Positions 45,681-57,444 of a DNA stretch of 64,000 nt are shown in pieces. A program made the position numbers and the translations under genes. The notes beneath the pieces were generated by a model. That model did no database searches, was not told the origin of the DNA, and was given only the letters and a program-made list of their open reading frames with translations. The stretch is taken from NCBI RefSeq assembly GCF_037688875.1, contig NZ_JAWDIE010000001.1, positions 62,001 to 126,000 on the forward strand, written 5' to 3'. The stretch's first letter is position 1; each line of letters starts with the position of its first letter. The stretch is from Amphibiibacter pelophylacis. Lineage in GTDB: Bacteria > Pseudomonadota > Gammaproteobacteria > Burkholderiales > Burkholderiaceae_C.

Positions 45681-47627
45681 ATGCCTAAACTCCGATTCCC
45701 CACCAACCGCACCCACGACCTCGCCTGCCTCGGCCGCCTGGCCGTAGACCTTTACGCCCAGCAGTTCGGCAGTGGCCTGGAAGACGCGCGCACGCTGTCC
45801 AAAACATTGGGCGGCAGTTCGGGCAACCTGGCGTTTGGCGTGGCGCGGCTGGGGGGCAGGAGTGCGATGATTTCGCGCGTCGGCGACGAGCAGATGGGCC
45901 GCTTTCTGCTGCAGACGCTGCAGGCCGAGGGCTGCGACACCCGCCAGGTGCAGATTGATCCGGATCGCCTCACCGGCCTCGTGCTGCTGGGCCTGAAAGA
46001 CCGCGACACCTTCCCGCTGCTTTTTGTGCGCGAAAACTGTGCCGACATGGCGCTGGACGCTGCGCAGATCAGCGAAGACTTCATCGCCGGATGCCGCGCA
46101 CTGGCCATCACTGGCACGCACCTGTCCACCGACGGCACGCGCGCCGCCGCCCACCGTGCGCTCGAATTCGCCCGCCGCCACGGCGCGGTGACGGTGCTGG
46201 ACATCGATTACCGGCCCGTGCTGTGGGGCCTGACCGGGCGCGGCGCGGGCGAGAATCGCTTCGTGGACAACGCGGCGGTGACGCGCCAGCTGCAGGCGTC
46301 GCTGCCGCTCTTTGATCTGCTGGTCGGCACCGAGGAAGAGTTTTTCATCGCGGGCGGCGTGGCGCACGATCTGGTCGCCAGCCTGCGCGCCGTGCGTGCC
46401 ATTTGCCCTGAAGCGACGCTGGTGGTCAAGCGCGGGCCGCTGGGCTGCTGCGTCATCGAGGGCGAGATTCCGCACGACATCGCCGACGTGCCGACCTATC
46501 CGGGCGAGCGCGTCGAGGTGCTCAATGTGCTGGGCGCGGGCGACGCTTTCCTGTCCGGCCTGCTGGCCAGCCTGCTGCAGGGCAAGGACTGGCCCGAAGC
46601 CACGCGCGTGGCCAACGCCTGCGGCGCCATCGTGGTGTCGCGCCACGCCTGCTCGGCCGCCATGCCCACGCCCGACGAGCTGGCGCACTGGTTCAGCGGC
46701 CAGCGCAACCCGAAAGTCGATGCGGACAAAACGCTTTCGCACCTGCACCGCGTCAGCGCGGCGCGGCCGGTCTGGGACGATCTGTGCGTCATGGCTTTTG
46801 ACCACCGCGCGCAGTTTTACGACCTGGCGCGCAGCGCGGGCGCCAGCGAGGCGCGCATTCCCGCGCTCAAGCAGTGCCTGGTCCGCGCCGCCGAACAGGT
46901 CGAGACCAGCCACGGCCTGCAGGGCCATATGGGCGTGCTGATCGACGGCGGCGATTACGGCCGCGACGCCCTGGCCAGCGCCACCGGGCGCGGCTGGTGG
47001 GTGGGCCGCCCCATCGAGCGCCCCGGATCGCGTCCGCTGCGTTTTGACGGCACGCGCTCGGTGGGCAGCGCGCTGGTGCAGTGGCCGACCGAGCAGGTGC
47101 TCAAATGCCTGGTTCACTATCACCCGGACGACGACATCGCCCTGCGCCTGGAGCAGGAAGCGCGCGTTCTCGAGCTGTGGGAAGCCACGCGCGCCAGCGG
47201 CCACGAGCTGCTGCTGGAACTGATCCCGCCCCCGGCCCTGACGCCAGACGGCACGGCCGACGAGGCCGTGCTGCGCGCCGTGCAGCGCTTTTACAACCTG
47301 GGCGTGCGCCCGGAGTGGTGGAAGTTGGCGCCCATGCAGCCGGCCGGCTGGCAGGCGCTTGCCGACAAGGTGGCGCGGCACGATCCGCACTGCCGGGGCG
47401 CGGTCATCCTGGGGCTGAACCAGCCGCTGGATTTTCTGGTGAACAGCTTCACGCAGGCCACCAACCCCATCGTCAAAGGCTTTATGGTCGGGCGTACGCT
47501 GTGGGCCGAGCCTGCGCAGCAGTGGCTGGCGGGCGAGATCGGCGACGATGCGCTGATCCAGGCCGTGGCCGCGCGTTTTGCCGTGCTGGTCGACGCCTGG
47601 CGCGCCCGCCGCAGCCGCAGCGCCTGA
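45681..47627 (+). CDS. iolC: Fused 5-dehydro-2-deoxygluconokinase / DUF2090 aldolase domain (IolC-IolJ type)
   Basis: A 648-aa two-domain enzyme. Residues about 10-335 are a PfkB-family kinase (CLGRLAVDLY, GGSSGNLAFGVARLGG, NVLGAGDAFLSG with the catalytic Asp). The C-terminal half (from about 345) is DUF2090 (CVMAFDHRAQFYDLA, LELIPPP, GVRPEWWKL), regarded as the aldolase part that splits the phosphorylated product. The fusion is well known in proteobacterial iol clusters. The frame is open upstream, but the ATG at 45681 matches the kinase start. It is the first gene of iolC-iolD-iolE-iolB. Confidence 0.93.
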   Translation: MPKLRFPTNRTHDLACLGRLAVDLYAQQFGSGLEDARTLSKTLGGSSGNLAFGVARLGGRSAMISRVGDEQMGRFLLQTLQAEGCDTRQVQIDPDRLTGLVLLGLKDRDTFPLLFVRENCADMALDAAQISEDFIAGCRALAITGTHLSTDGTRAAAHRALEFARRHGAVTVLDIDYRPVLWGLTGRGAGENRFVDNAAVTRQLQASLPLFDLLVGTEEEFFIAGGVAHDLVASLRAVRAICPEATLVVKRGPLGCCVIEGEIPHDIADVPTYPGERVEVLNVLGAGDAFLSGLLASLLQGKDWPEATRVANACGAIVVSRHACSAAMPTPDELAHWFSGQRNPKVDADKTLSHLHRVSAARPVWDDLCVMAFDHRAQFYDLARSAGASEARIPALKQCLVRAAEQVETSHGLQGHMGVLIDGGDYGRDALASATGRGWWVGRPIERPGSRPLRFDGTRSVGSALVQWPTEQVLKCLVHYHPDDDIALRLEQEARVLELWEATRASGHELLLELIPPPALTPDGTADEAVLRAVQRFYNLGVRPEWWKLAPMQPAGWQALADKVARHDPHCRGAVILGLNQPLDFLVNSFTQATNPIVKGFMVGRTLWAEPAQQWLAGEIGDDALIQAVAARFAVLVDAWRARRSRSA

Positions 47628-47663
47628 ACGCCCCCCGCTGGCCGACCTGAAGGAGATCCTGAC

Positions 47664-49541
<1,878 letters not shown>

Positions 49542-49567
49542 TTTCTCCCTTGCACTGAAAGAACCCC

Positions 49568-50494
49568 ATGAGCTGGAACGTCCGCATCGGCATCAACCCC
49601 ATTTCCTGGTTCAACGACGACATGCCCTCGCTGGGCGGCGATACGCCCCTGGAAACCGCGCTGCGCGAAGGCCGCGAGATCGGCTACGAGGGCTTCGAGC
49701 TGGGCAACAAATTCCCCAAGGACGGCCCTGGCCTGAAGGCCAAGCTGGACGAGTTCGGCCTGGCCTGCGTGTCGGGCTGGTATTCGGGCTTTCTGGCCGA
49801 AGTGCCCGAGGGACTGAGCGACGACGAGGCCGTGGCCGCTGAAACCGTGCGCTGCCGCGAGCACATGGCCAAGCTGCAGTACAACGGCGTGCGCGTGGTG
49901 GTTTACGGCGAGTGCGCGGGCACCGTCCAGGGCCAGATCGACACGCCCGTGTCGCACCGCCCGCAGTTTGGCAGCGACGCCGACTGGCAGGCCTACGCCC
50001 GCCGCCTGAACGCTTTCGGGCAGCACCTGATCGACACCTACGGCATCCGCCTGGCCTACCACCACCACATGGGCGCTTATGTGGAATCGCCCGCCGACGT
50101 GGACAAGCTGATGGCGCTGACCGATCCGGCCCAGGTTTTTCTGCTGTTCGACACGGGCCACGCCTGGTTTGGCGGTGCCAGTGACCCGGTGGCGCTGCTG
50201 AAAAAACACGTTCACCGCGTGATCCACGTGCACTGCAAGGATGTCCGCACCGCCGTGATTGCGCAGGCGCGCAACGAGGGCTGGAGCTTTCTGAACGGCG
50301 TGCTGAACGGCACCTTCACCGTGCCGGGCGACGGCTGCATCGACTACGCGGGCGCGCTGCAGGTGCTCAAGGACGCGGGCTACGAGGGCTGGCTGGTGGT
50401 CGAGGCCGAACAGGATCCGGCCGTCGCGCCCAGCTACGCTTACGCCAAAAAAGGCTACGACACGCTGCGCGCTCTGGTCGATGGCCTGAACTGA
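49568..50494 (+). CDS. iolE: Inosose dehydratase (myo-inosose-2 dehydratase)
   Basis: A 308-aa TIM-barrel metal enzyme converting 2-keto-myo-inositol to the trihydroxycyclohexane-dione used by IolD. Typical stretches are VRIGINPISWFNDDMP, GYEGFELGNKFP, YHHHMGAYVESP, LLFDTGHAWFGG, IHVHCKDVR, GDGCIDY and LVVEAEQDP, which include the Glu, Asp, His and Glu metal ligands. It starts 26 bases after iolD. It is more canonical than the related proteins at 35605 and 39532. Confidence 0.96.
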   Translation: MSWNVRIGINPISWFNDDMPSLGGDTPLETALREGREIGYEGFELGNKFPKDGPGLKAKLDEFGLACVSGWYSGFLAEVPEGLSDDEAVAAETVRCREHMAKLQYNGVRVVVYGECAGTVQGQIDTPVSHRPQFGSDADWQAYARRLNAFGQHLIDTYGIRLAYHHHMGAYVESPADVDKLMALTDPAQVFLLFDTGHAWFGGASDPVALLKKHVHRVIHVHCKDVRTAVIAQARNEGWSFLNGVLNGTFTVPGDGCIDYAGALQVLKDAGYEGWLVVEAEQDPAVAPSYAYAKKGYDTLRALVDGLN

Positions 50495-50534
50495 ACCGAC
50501 CTCATCTGATCTGATTTCTGACAAGGACCGCGCC

Positions 50535-51350
50535 ATGACCAGCCCCCTGCTTGCCAAAGCCGCCGCCAGCGGCCGCGAAATCGTCAACGTCACACCCGAA
50601 CGCGCCGGATGGACGCATGTGGGCTTTCGCGCCCTGCGCCTGACAGCGGGCGAGACCGAGCGCCTCGAAACCGGCACGCGCGAACTCTGCCTGGTCGTGC
50701 TGACCGGCACGGTGGACGTGACGGTTGATGGCCAGACGCACAAGGCCCTGGGCCAGCGCGACAGCGTGTTTGACGAGGTCTCGCCCGCCGCCGTTTACGT
50801 GCCTGCAGGCCACACGCTGAAGGTGACCGCACAGCGCGATGCTGAAATCGGTCTGTGCAGCGCCCCCGGCGGCGCGGATGCGGGGCAGCGCGCCGTACGC
50901 GTGATCGACCCGGCCACGATGCGGCGCAGCGTGCGCGGCCAGGGCACGAACACGCGCTACATCTGCGACATCCTGCCGCACGACGATCCTACCGCCGCGC
51001 ACCTGCTGGTCGTCGAGGTCATCACCCCGGCCAGCCACAGCAGCAGCTACCCGCCGCACAAGCACGACGTCGAGAACCCGCCCACCGAGACGCAGCTCGA
51101 AGAAACCTACTACCACCGCCTGAACCCGCCCCAGGGCTTCGCTTTCCAGCGCGTCTACACCGACGACCGCAGCCTGGACGAAGCCTGCGCGGTCGAGAAC
51201 CACGACGTGGTCATGGTGCCGCGCGGCTACCACCCCGTCGTCGTGCCGCACGGCTACGACGGCTACTACCTCAACGTCATGGCCGGCCCGAAGCGCTTCT
51301 GGGTCTTCAAAAACGATCCGGCGCACGAGTGGATGCTGGCCAAGGGGTGA
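50535..51350 (+). CDS. iolB: 5-deoxy-glucuronate isomerase
   Basis: A 271-aa bicupin enzyme converting 5-deoxyglucuronate to 2-deoxy-5-keto-gluconate, the IolC substrate. Hallmarks are HVGFRALRLTAGE, LCLVVLTGTVDV, SSYPPHKHDVENPPTETQLEETYYHR with metal-binding His and Glu, and GYHPVVVPHGYDGYYLNVMAGP. It is the last catabolic gene of the iolCDEB operon. A small antitoxin-like gene follows 21 bases later. Confidence 0.96.
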   Translation: MTSPLLAKAAASGREIVNVTPERAGWTHVGFRALRLTAGETERLETGTRELCLVVLTGTVDVTVDGQTHKALGQRDSVFDEVSPAAVYVPAGHTLKVTAQRDAEIGLCSAPGGADAGQRAVRVIDPATMRRSVRGQGTNTRYICDILPHDDPTAAHLLVVEVITPASHSSSYPPHKHDVENPPTETQLEETYYHRLNPPQGFAFQRVYTDDRSLDEACAVENHDVVMVPRGYHPVVVPHGYDGYYLNVMAGPKRFWVFKNDPAHEWMLAKG

Positions 51351-51371
51351 TGGATGCACAGGAGGTTCACA

Positions 51372-51587
51372 ATGGCAACGTTTCCTGAAATCGACAACTC
51401 GCCCAGAGGCAGCGTCGAGCAGCAGGCTGTTCGCGTACAAGCCCGCGGGAGTTTCCACAAGGAGGCCCAGGCCTCATGGATGGCCTACCGGGAAACTGGC
51501 CGCCACCTGACCGGCCAGGAAGTCCAAACCTGGCTGAGCACATGGGGCACTCCCGACGAGAGTGCGGTGCCTGAGTGCCACGGATAA
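51372..51587 (+). CDS. Small antitoxin-like protein, no toxin partner seen
   Basis: A 71-aa protein starting MATFPEIDNS after a perfect AGGAGG. The end (SWMAYRETGRHLTGQEVQTWLSTWGT...PECHG) resembles small ribbon-helix-helix antitoxins that are normally followed by a RelE/ParE-type toxin gene. Here the stop codon is followed by about 70 non-coding bases and a terminator, so the partner is absent. It may be a leftover or a solitary regulator. Family assignment rests on remembered pattern only. Confidence 0.55.
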   Translation: MATFPEIDNSPRGSVEQQAVRVQARGSFHKEAQASWMAYRETGRHLTGQEVQTWLSTWGTPDESAVPECHG

Positions 51588-51660
51588 TCCTCACCGAAGG
51601 CACATCGCAAGGTTGGATGCTGGCTAAACCTTGACCCGCAAATCCCCCCAGTCTCAACAC

Positions 51661-51694
51661 AAAGCCCCGCGAGGATCGCTCTAGAGGGGCTTTT
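51661..51694. terminator. Rho-independent terminator between iolB/antitoxin-like gene and iolA
   Basis: AAAGCCCC pairs with GGGGCTTT, with a smaller inner hairpin, and is followed by TTTT on the plus strand. It ends the iolCDEB transcript and could also serve the convergent iolA gene. Confidence 0.75.
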
Positions 51695-51724
51695 GTCAAC
51701 GGGCGGCGGTGCAGGCACCCCCCC

Positions 51725-53236
51725 TCACTGCGACGTCGGCATCACGAAATCGCCACCGCCGGCGATGCTTTCGGGCCAGCGCTGCATGACCGATTTCTGG
51801 CGGGTGTAAAAGCGCACGCCTTCGGGGCCGTAGGCGTGCATGTCGCCAAAGAGGCTCTTTTTCCAGCCGCCGAAGCCCTGCCAGGCCATGGGCACAGGGA
51901 TGGGTACGTTGATGCCGACCATGCCGACCTGGATGCGGCGGGCGAACTCGCGGGCGGCGTGGCCGTCGCGGGTGAAGCAGCTGGTGCCGTTGCCGAACTC
52001 GTGGGCGTTGATCAGGGCGATGGCGGCATCCAGGTCGGGCGCGCGCACGCAGCACAGCACCGGGCCGAAGATTTCCTCGCGGTAGATTCGCATGTCGGGC
52101 GTGACCTGGTCGAACAGCGTGCCGCCCATCCAGAAGCCCTTCTCACAGCCCGCGCCTGCCCTGGCGCCATCAAACCCCCGGCCATCGACCAGCAGCCGTG
52201 CGCCTTCCGCCACGCCCGCGTCGATGTAGCCGCTGATGCGCTGATGCGCGGCGGCGGTGACGATGGGGCCCATTTCGGCGTCCAGGTTCATGCCATCGAG
52301 CACCTTCAGGGTGCGCGTGCGTTCGATCAGTGCGGGCAGGATGCGGTCGGCCGCATTGCCAACCAGCACCGCCACGCTGATGGCCATGCAGCGCTCGCCC
52401 GCCGAGCCGTAGGCGGCGCCGACCAGCGCGTCCACGGCCTTGTCCAGATCGGCGTCGGGCAGGATGACCATGTGGTTCTTGGCGCCGCCCAGCGCCTGCA
52501 CGCGCTTGCCGTGGTGCGCGCCGGTCTCGTAGATGTAGTTGGCGATGGGTGTGGAGCCCACGAAGCTCAGTGCGCGCACGTCGGGGTGTTCGATGAGCGC
52601 ATCGACGGCTTCCTTGTCGCCCTGAACGACGTTGAACACGCCGTCGGGCACGCCCGCCTCGCGCAGCAGTTCGGCCATCAGCAGCGGCGCCGACGGGTCG
52701 GTGGGGCTGGGCTTGAGCACAAAGGTGTTGCCGCAGGCCAGCGCCAGCGGGTACATCCACATGGGCACCATCACCGGGAAGTTGAAGGGCGTGATGCCCG
52801 CCACCACGCCCAGCGGCTGGCGCAGCGTCCAGTTGTCGATGCCGGTTGAGACCTGATCGCTGAAATCGCCCTTGAGCAGCTCGGGCGCGCCACAGGCGAA
52901 CTCCAGGATGTCGATGCCGCGCGCGACCTCGCCCTGCGCGTCGGTGAAGACCTTGCCGTGCTCCTGCGTGATCAGGCGGGCCAGATCGTCCTTGCGCTGG
53001 TTCATCAGCTCCAGAAACCGCATCAGGTGGCGTGCGCGGCGCAGCGGCGGCAGCTCGGACCAGGCGGGAAAGGCCGCCTGCGCCGCGGCCACGGCCTGAT
53101 CGACGGTGGCGCGGTCCGCCAGAACGACTTCGCCGCTGATCTGGCCGGTGGCCGGGTTGGTCACGCTCTGGTGGCGCGTGCCGCCGGTGGCGGGGCGGTT
53201 GCTGATCCAGTGGGCGATGCGGGGGGATGCGGTCAT
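51725..53236 (-). CDS. iolA: CoA-acylating methylmalonate-semialdehyde dehydrogenase
   Basis: A 503-aa aldehyde dehydrogenase (MmsA/IolA) that turns malonate semialdehyde, the end product of inositol breakdown, into acetyl-CoA. Signatures are [36 protein letters not shown] and the catalytic cysteine C283 in [10 protein letters not shown], with the CoA-dependent family's lack of the usual general-base Glu region. The length is normal. It converges on the iolCDEB operon, and it starts 63 bases after a fourth Gfo/Idh/MocA dehydrogenase on the same strand. Confidence 0.95.
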   Translation of the reverse strand: MTASPRIAHWISNRPATGGTRHQSVTNPATGQISGEVVLADRATVDQAVAAAQAAFPAWSELPPLRRARHLMRFLELMNQRKDDLARLITQEHGKVFTDAQGEVARGIDILEFACGAPELLKGDFSDQVSTGIDNWTLRQPLGVVAGITPFNFPVMVPMWMYPLALACGNTFVLKPSPTDPSAPLLMAELLREAGVPDGVFNVVQGDKEAVDALIEHPDVRALSFVGSTPIANYIYETGAHHGKRVQALGGAKNHMVILPDADLDKAVDALVGAAYGSAGERCMAISVAVLVGNAADRILPALIERTRTLKVLDGMNLDAEMGPIVTAAAHQRISGYIDAGVAEGARLLVDGRGFDGARAGAGCEKGFWMGGTLFDQVTPDMRIYREEIFGPVLCCVRAPDLDAAIALINAHEFGNGTSCFTRDGHAAREFARRIQVGMVGINVPIPVPMAWQGFGGWKKSLFGDMHAYGPEGVRFYTRQKSVMQRWPESIAGGGDFVMPTSQ

Positions 53237-53299
53237 GGGGTCTCCAGCAGGTAGGAATTCAGAAGGAACAAAGGCGGTGTGACGACGTTGGCAAGCGCA

Positions 53300-54349
53300 T
53301 TAAAGATCCACCGGCGCGCCCGTTTCCAGCGACTGGCGCAGCGCCACGCCGATGCGCGTGGCCTCCAGCGCGTCGCTCAGCGAAAGCGGCGGCGCGATCA
53401 GGCCCCGGCAGGCGTCGGTGAAGGCCTGCAGTTCGCGCTCGAAAGCGGTCTCGAAGCGCTCGAAAAAATCCTGCACGGCCTGGTGGCGCACGCCGTGCGC
53501 GTCGCTCAGCACCACGCGGTCGCGCGCGGCGCCCTGGCCGATCAGCAGCTGGCCCGCGCTGCCCAGCACCTCGGTATGGGTTTCGTGACCATGCGCGTGC
53601 GTGCGCGAGGCGTAGAGCGCGGCGCGGCGGCCGCCTTCAAACTCGATCAGCGCCATGCCGTTGTCCACGTCGCCGATGGGCGCCAGGTCGTGGTGGATGG
53701 CGCGCACGCCCGTGGCGTAAACGCGGGTGGCGCGCGGCGCTGTGCCGCCCTCGCTCAGAAACCAGCGCGCCAGATCGATGTCGTGGACGCTGCAGTCCAG
53801 AAAAATCCCGCCCGAGCTGGGCGCGAACTGCACGAAAAAGCCGCTGGGATCGAGCCGGTCGCAGGTCTGCGAGCGCACGAAAAACGGCATGCCGATGCCG
53901 CCTGCGCGCACCGTGTCCATGGCGGTGGCGTAGCTGGGATCAAAGCGGCGCACAAAGCCGACCAGGGCGACCTGGCCGGGATGCTGCTGCGCCAGCGCGG
54001 TGCTTTCGCGCACCACGGCCTCGCAATCGGCGACATTGAGCGCCAGCGGTTTTTCGACAAAGACGTGCAGGCCCCGGCGCAGCACAGCCAGCGTCTGCTG
54101 CGCGTGCACGGCGGTGGGCGTGACCAGCACCACGGCGTCCAGTTTTGCGCCATCCAGCATGGCGTCCAGATCGCCGTAAATGGCGCTGGCGGGCAGGCCC
54201 AGCCCGGTGCGGGCGCGCTCTCGCTCGGCTTCCAGCGGGCTGCAGGCGGCCGCCAGCAAGGCGCCATTCACGCGGCGGGCGAGGTTCTGGGCGTGGCGCC
54301 AGCCCAGGCGGCCCAGGCCCGCAATGCCGATGCGCAGGGGTGCAGTCAT
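53300..54349 (-). CDS. Gfo/Idh/MocA-family oxidoreductase, fourth (inositol dehydrogenase-like)
   Basis: A 349-aa dehydrogenase with IAGLGRLGWRHAQN, VEKPLAL, VGFVRRFDPSYATAM and GGIFLDCSVHDIDLARWFL (catalytic Asp and His). It most resembles inositol and scyllo-inositol dehydrogenases of the IolX/IolW type. The ATG at 54349 has a GGAGA site; an upstream in-frame start at 54382 is possible. It heads a two-gene unit with iolA and is divergent from the TonB-dependent receptor. Confidence 0.86.
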   Translation of the reverse strand: MTAPLRIGIAGLGRLGWRHAQNLARRVNGALLAAACSPLEAERERARTGLGLPASAIYGDLDAMLDGAKLDAVVLVTPTAVHAQQTLAVLRRGLHVFVEKPLALNVADCEAVVRESTALAQQHPGQVALVGFVRRFDPSYATAMDTVRAGGIGMPFFVRSQTCDRLDPSGFFVQFAPSSGGIFLDCSVHDIDLARWFLSEGGTAPRATRVYATGVRAIHHDLAPIGDVDNGMALIEFEGGRRAALYASRTHAHGHETHTEVLGSAGQLLIGQGAARDRVVLSDAHGVRHQAVQDFFERFETAFERELQAFTDACRGLIAPPLSLSDALEATRIGVALRQSLETGAPVDL

Positions 54350-54582
54350 GTCGGTCTCCGTGTCAGCCTTGTGGCCTGTCATGACGCCCCATTATAGGAA
54401 GCCAGAGCAATAAATGAAAAATAACTTCCAAAATTTAAAGAAATAAAAATGACGGTGCTGTATGGGGAGAACCCGGGAGATGGACCCTGGGATTGAACCG
54501 GCTCAAGGCGGCTTATTTGAGGCATGCCCAGGCGGGCCATCCCGCAAGATCAGGCGCATAAAAAATCGTCCGAGGATGAGCC

Positions 54583-57408
54583 ATGTTCACGCGCACCGCC
54601 CTGAGCGCCAGCCTGCTGGCTGCTTTCGCCACAAGTACTCTCGCCCAGAGCCCCGCAGTCGCTCCGCTGCCCGAGATCAAGTCGCTGGAGCGCGTCGAGG
54701 TGACCGGATCGCGCATCAAGCGCATTGACACTGAAACCTCGCAGCCGGTCTTCACGCTGAGCCGCGAGGCCATCCAGGCCCAGGGCCTGAGCAGCCTGGG
54801 CGATGTACTGAAAAACCTGCCGCAGGCGGTGTCCACGATGAACTCCGGCGTCAACTTTGGCGGCAACGGCGAAGCCCGCCTGAGCCTGCGCAACCTGGGC
54901 GACAACCGCACGCTGGTGCTGGTCAACGGGCGGCGCTGGGTGGGCGGCACGGGCCTGGGCGGCGCGGTCGATCTCAACACCATCCCGACCGCTGCGGTCG
55001 AGCGCATCGAGGTGCTCAAGGATGGCGCCTCGGTGATTTACGGCTCGGACGCCATTGGTGGCGTGGTCAATATCATCCTGCGCAAAGACCTGGAGGGGCT
55101 GGAGCTGAACACCTACGCGGGCGCTTACCAGCAGGGCGATGGCGCCAGAAAAGCCTTCGATCTGACCTGGGGCGCGTCGGGCGAGCGCTGGCGCGCCATG
55201 GCGGGCCTGGGCTATGTCAACGAATCGGCGCTGGGCGCGGGCGCGCGCTCGATCTCGTCTGAACCCGTGGCCGGGACGGGCACGGCGCTGGGCTCGCCCT
55301 ACACGCCGGGCGGCACGTTTGCCGTGTGCAACGGCCCCTGGGACCGCGTCAACGGCTGGTGCGACGCCGGGGAATCGCGCCCCGACGGCCGCCCGGGCAC
55401 CTTCACCTACGATGCCGGTCAATCGGGTGTCAACTGGCGCGCCCGAACCGATGCCGATCTCTACAACTACACGCCCAGCCAGTATCTGCGCACGCCCCAG
55501 GAGCGCACCTCGCTGTTTGGCCATCTGGCGTTTGACCTGACGCCCGAGACCCAGCTGCAGCTGCAGGGCACCTGGAACCGGCGGCTATCGTCCCAGCGCT
55601 TCGCGGCGGCGCCCGTCATTCTGGGCACCTACGGCGACAAGGAAGCCGCCTGGGTCACCGCCATCAGCAAGGACAGCCTCTACAACCCTTTCGGACTGGA
55701 TATCAGCGACATCCGCCGCCGCATCACCGAGGCGGGCCCTCGCGACCGCCGTCAGGATGTGACCACCGTGGCCGTGTCGGCGCAGCTGGACGGCAAGGTC
55801 GACTGGGGCGGGCGCCCTTACGGCTGGAACGCCGGGATCACCCTGGGGCGCAGCCGCATGGTGCAAAACGACACCGGCGAGTTCAGCCTGCCTGCGCTGA
55901 ACGCGGCGCTGGGCCCTTCGATGCTCGATGCCTCCGGCCAGCCGGTCTGCGTGGCGACGGCGGGCGATATCGGCAGCGTCATCCCGGGCTGCGTGCCCAT
56001 GAATCTGCTGGGGCCGGGCAGCGTGACGCCGGACATGCTGCGCGGTACGCTGCTGAGCACCCAGGCGCGGCGCGGTTACAGCCTGGCCATGGCCTACGGC
56101 GGGCTGTCGGGGTCGCTGTTTGATCTGCCCGCCGGGCCGGTGCGTTTTGCCTCCGGGCTGGAATACCGGCGTGAATCGGGCTTTGACCGGCCCGACGCGC
56201 GCGTTGTGGCGGGCCAGGTCTCCGTGGGGGCCAGCACCCCGACCGAAGGCGGTTTCAACGTGGCTGAAGCCTTTGCCGAGCTGGACGTGCCGCTGGTCAA
56301 GGATCTGCCCGCCGCCAAGGCCGTCAACCTCTCGCTGGGCGGGCGTTACTCGCATTACAGCAATTTTGGCAGCACCACCAACGCCAAAGCCGGGCTGACC
56401 TGGCGGGTGAACGACGGGCTGCTGCTGCGCGGCAGCTGGTCGCAGGGCTTTCGCGCGCCCTCGATCCTGGAGCTTTATCTGGGCCGGTCCGACGCCTATC
56501 CCCGCCTGGCCGACCCTTGCGCCAGCAACTCCGACAGCCAGTACGCCAGCCTGAGCGATGCGCAAAAAGCCCGCTGCCACGCCCAGGGCGTGCCGGTGGG
56601 CGGTTATGCGCAGGACGGCGCGCAGGTGCTGGCCACCCTGGGAGGCAACCCGGGCCTCAAGCCCGAAACGTCGGTCAGCAAGACCTTGGGCTTTGTCGCC
56701 AGCCCGGCGGCGGTGCGCGGCCTGGATTTCAGCGTGGACTGGTGGAGCATCTCCCTGCGCAACGTGATTGGCGCGCTGTCCGCGCAGGAAACCGTGGACA
56801 AGTGCATCAAGGACGGCAACGACGAAGCCTGCAAGGCCTACACGCGCGCCACCGGCGGCAGCCTGGACAGCCTGTATTCGGGCGCGGCCAACTTCGCTTC
56901 GGTGGACGCCAGCGGCATCGATTTCGGGCTGAACTACCGCTTTCCGCGCAGCAGCTACGGCCAGTTCGCGCTGGCCTGGGACAGCACGCTGCTGCGCCGC
57001 TACGAATGGGATCGCGACGGCATCAACCGGGTCGGCACGTATTCGACGGTGGACGGCAACCAGTGGCGCCTGCGCAGCAACGCCGCGCTGCGCTGGAGCC
57101 GGGGCCTCTGGGGCGCCCACTGGGGCCTGCGCTACTTCTCGGCGCAGACCGAAGCCTGCACGCTGCCGAGCAGCTATAAAAACCTGTGCTCGGACCCGGA
57201 GGGCAATAAAAACGTGCTGGGCGCCACCGTCTATCACGATGTCTCGGCCTGGTGGCGCACGCCCTGGAACGGGCGCATCACCTTCGGTGTCAACAACCTG
57301 TTGGGCCGCAATCCCCCGACCGCCTATTCGGCGGACGCGAACAGTTTTGACGCCGCCTACGACATCCCCGGGCGATTCTTCTATCTGCGCTACTCGCAGC
57401 GGTTTTGA
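54583..57408 (+). CDS. TonB-dependent outer-membrane receptor
   Basis: A 941-aa outer-membrane protein. A signal peptide ends near TLA (about residue 21). It is followed by a short linker, VEVTGSRIKR and a plug domain (LSSLGDVLKNLPQAV, LRNLGDNRTLVLVNGRR, VERIEVLKDGASVIYGSDAIGGVVNI). The rest is a beta-barrel ending in aromatic RFFYLRYSQRF. No N-terminal signalling extension is present. Its place at the edge of the inositol locus suggests that it takes up an inositol-containing or other cyclitol ligand too large for porins; this is contextual. It lies in tandem with no TonB/ExbB genes, which must be elsewhere. Confidence 0.93.
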   Translation: MFTRTALSASLLAAFATSTLAQSPAVAPLPEIKSLERVEVTGSRIKRIDTETSQPVFTLSREAIQAQGLSSLGDVLKNLPQAVSTMNSGVNFGGNGEARLSLRNLGDNRTLVLVNGRRWVGGTGLGGAVDLNTIPTAAVERIEVLKDGASVIYGSDAIGGVVNIILRKDLEGLELNTYAGAYQQGDGARKAFDLTWGASGERWRAMAGLGYVNESALGAGARSISSEPVAGTGTALGSPYTPGGTFAVCNGPWDRVNGWCDAGESRPDGRPGTFTYDAGQSGVNWRARTDADLYNYTPSQYLRTPQERTSLFGHLAFDLTPETQLQLQGTWNRRLSSQRFAAAPVILGTYGDKEAAWVTAISKDSLYNPFGLDISDIRRRITEAGPRDRRQDVTTVAVSAQLDGKVDWGGRPYGWNAGITLGRSRMVQNDTGEFSLPALNAALGPSMLDASGQPVCVATAGDIGSVIPGCVPMNLLGPGSVTPDMLRGTLLSTQARRGYSLAMAYGGLSGSLFDLPAGPVRFASGLEYRRESGFDRPDARVVAGQVSVGASTPTEGGFNVAEAFAELDVPLVKDLPAAKAVNLSLGGRYSHYSNFGSTTNAKAGLTWRVNDGLLLRGSWSQGFRAPSILELYLGRSDAYPRLADPCASNSDSQYASLSDAQKARCHAQGVPVGGYAQDGAQVLATLGGNPGLKPETSVSKTLGFVASPAAVRGLDFSVDWWSISLRNVIGALSAQETVDKCIKDGNDEACKAYTRATGGSLDSLYSGAANFASVDASGIDFGLNYRFPRSSYGQFALAWDSTLLRRYEWDRDGINRVGTYSTVDGNQWRLRSNAALRWSRGLWGAHWGLRYFSAQTEACTLPSSYKNLCSDPEGNKNVLGATVYHDVSAWWRTPWNGRITFGVNNLLGRNPPTAYSADANSFDAAYDIPGRFFYLRYSQRF

Positions 57409-57444
57409 AGTCGGGCCCGGCGGTCCAGGTGGCCAGGCTGTGGA

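Noticed and set aside
51588..51660. A toxin gene partnering the 71-aa antitoxin-like protein
   Set aside because: The stretch before the terminator is too short and has no open frame of toxin size.
54470..54560. Possible tRNA-like segment (GATTGAACC and nearby GC-rich pairs)
   Set aside because: No cloverleaf arms or anticodon loop can be formed around it.
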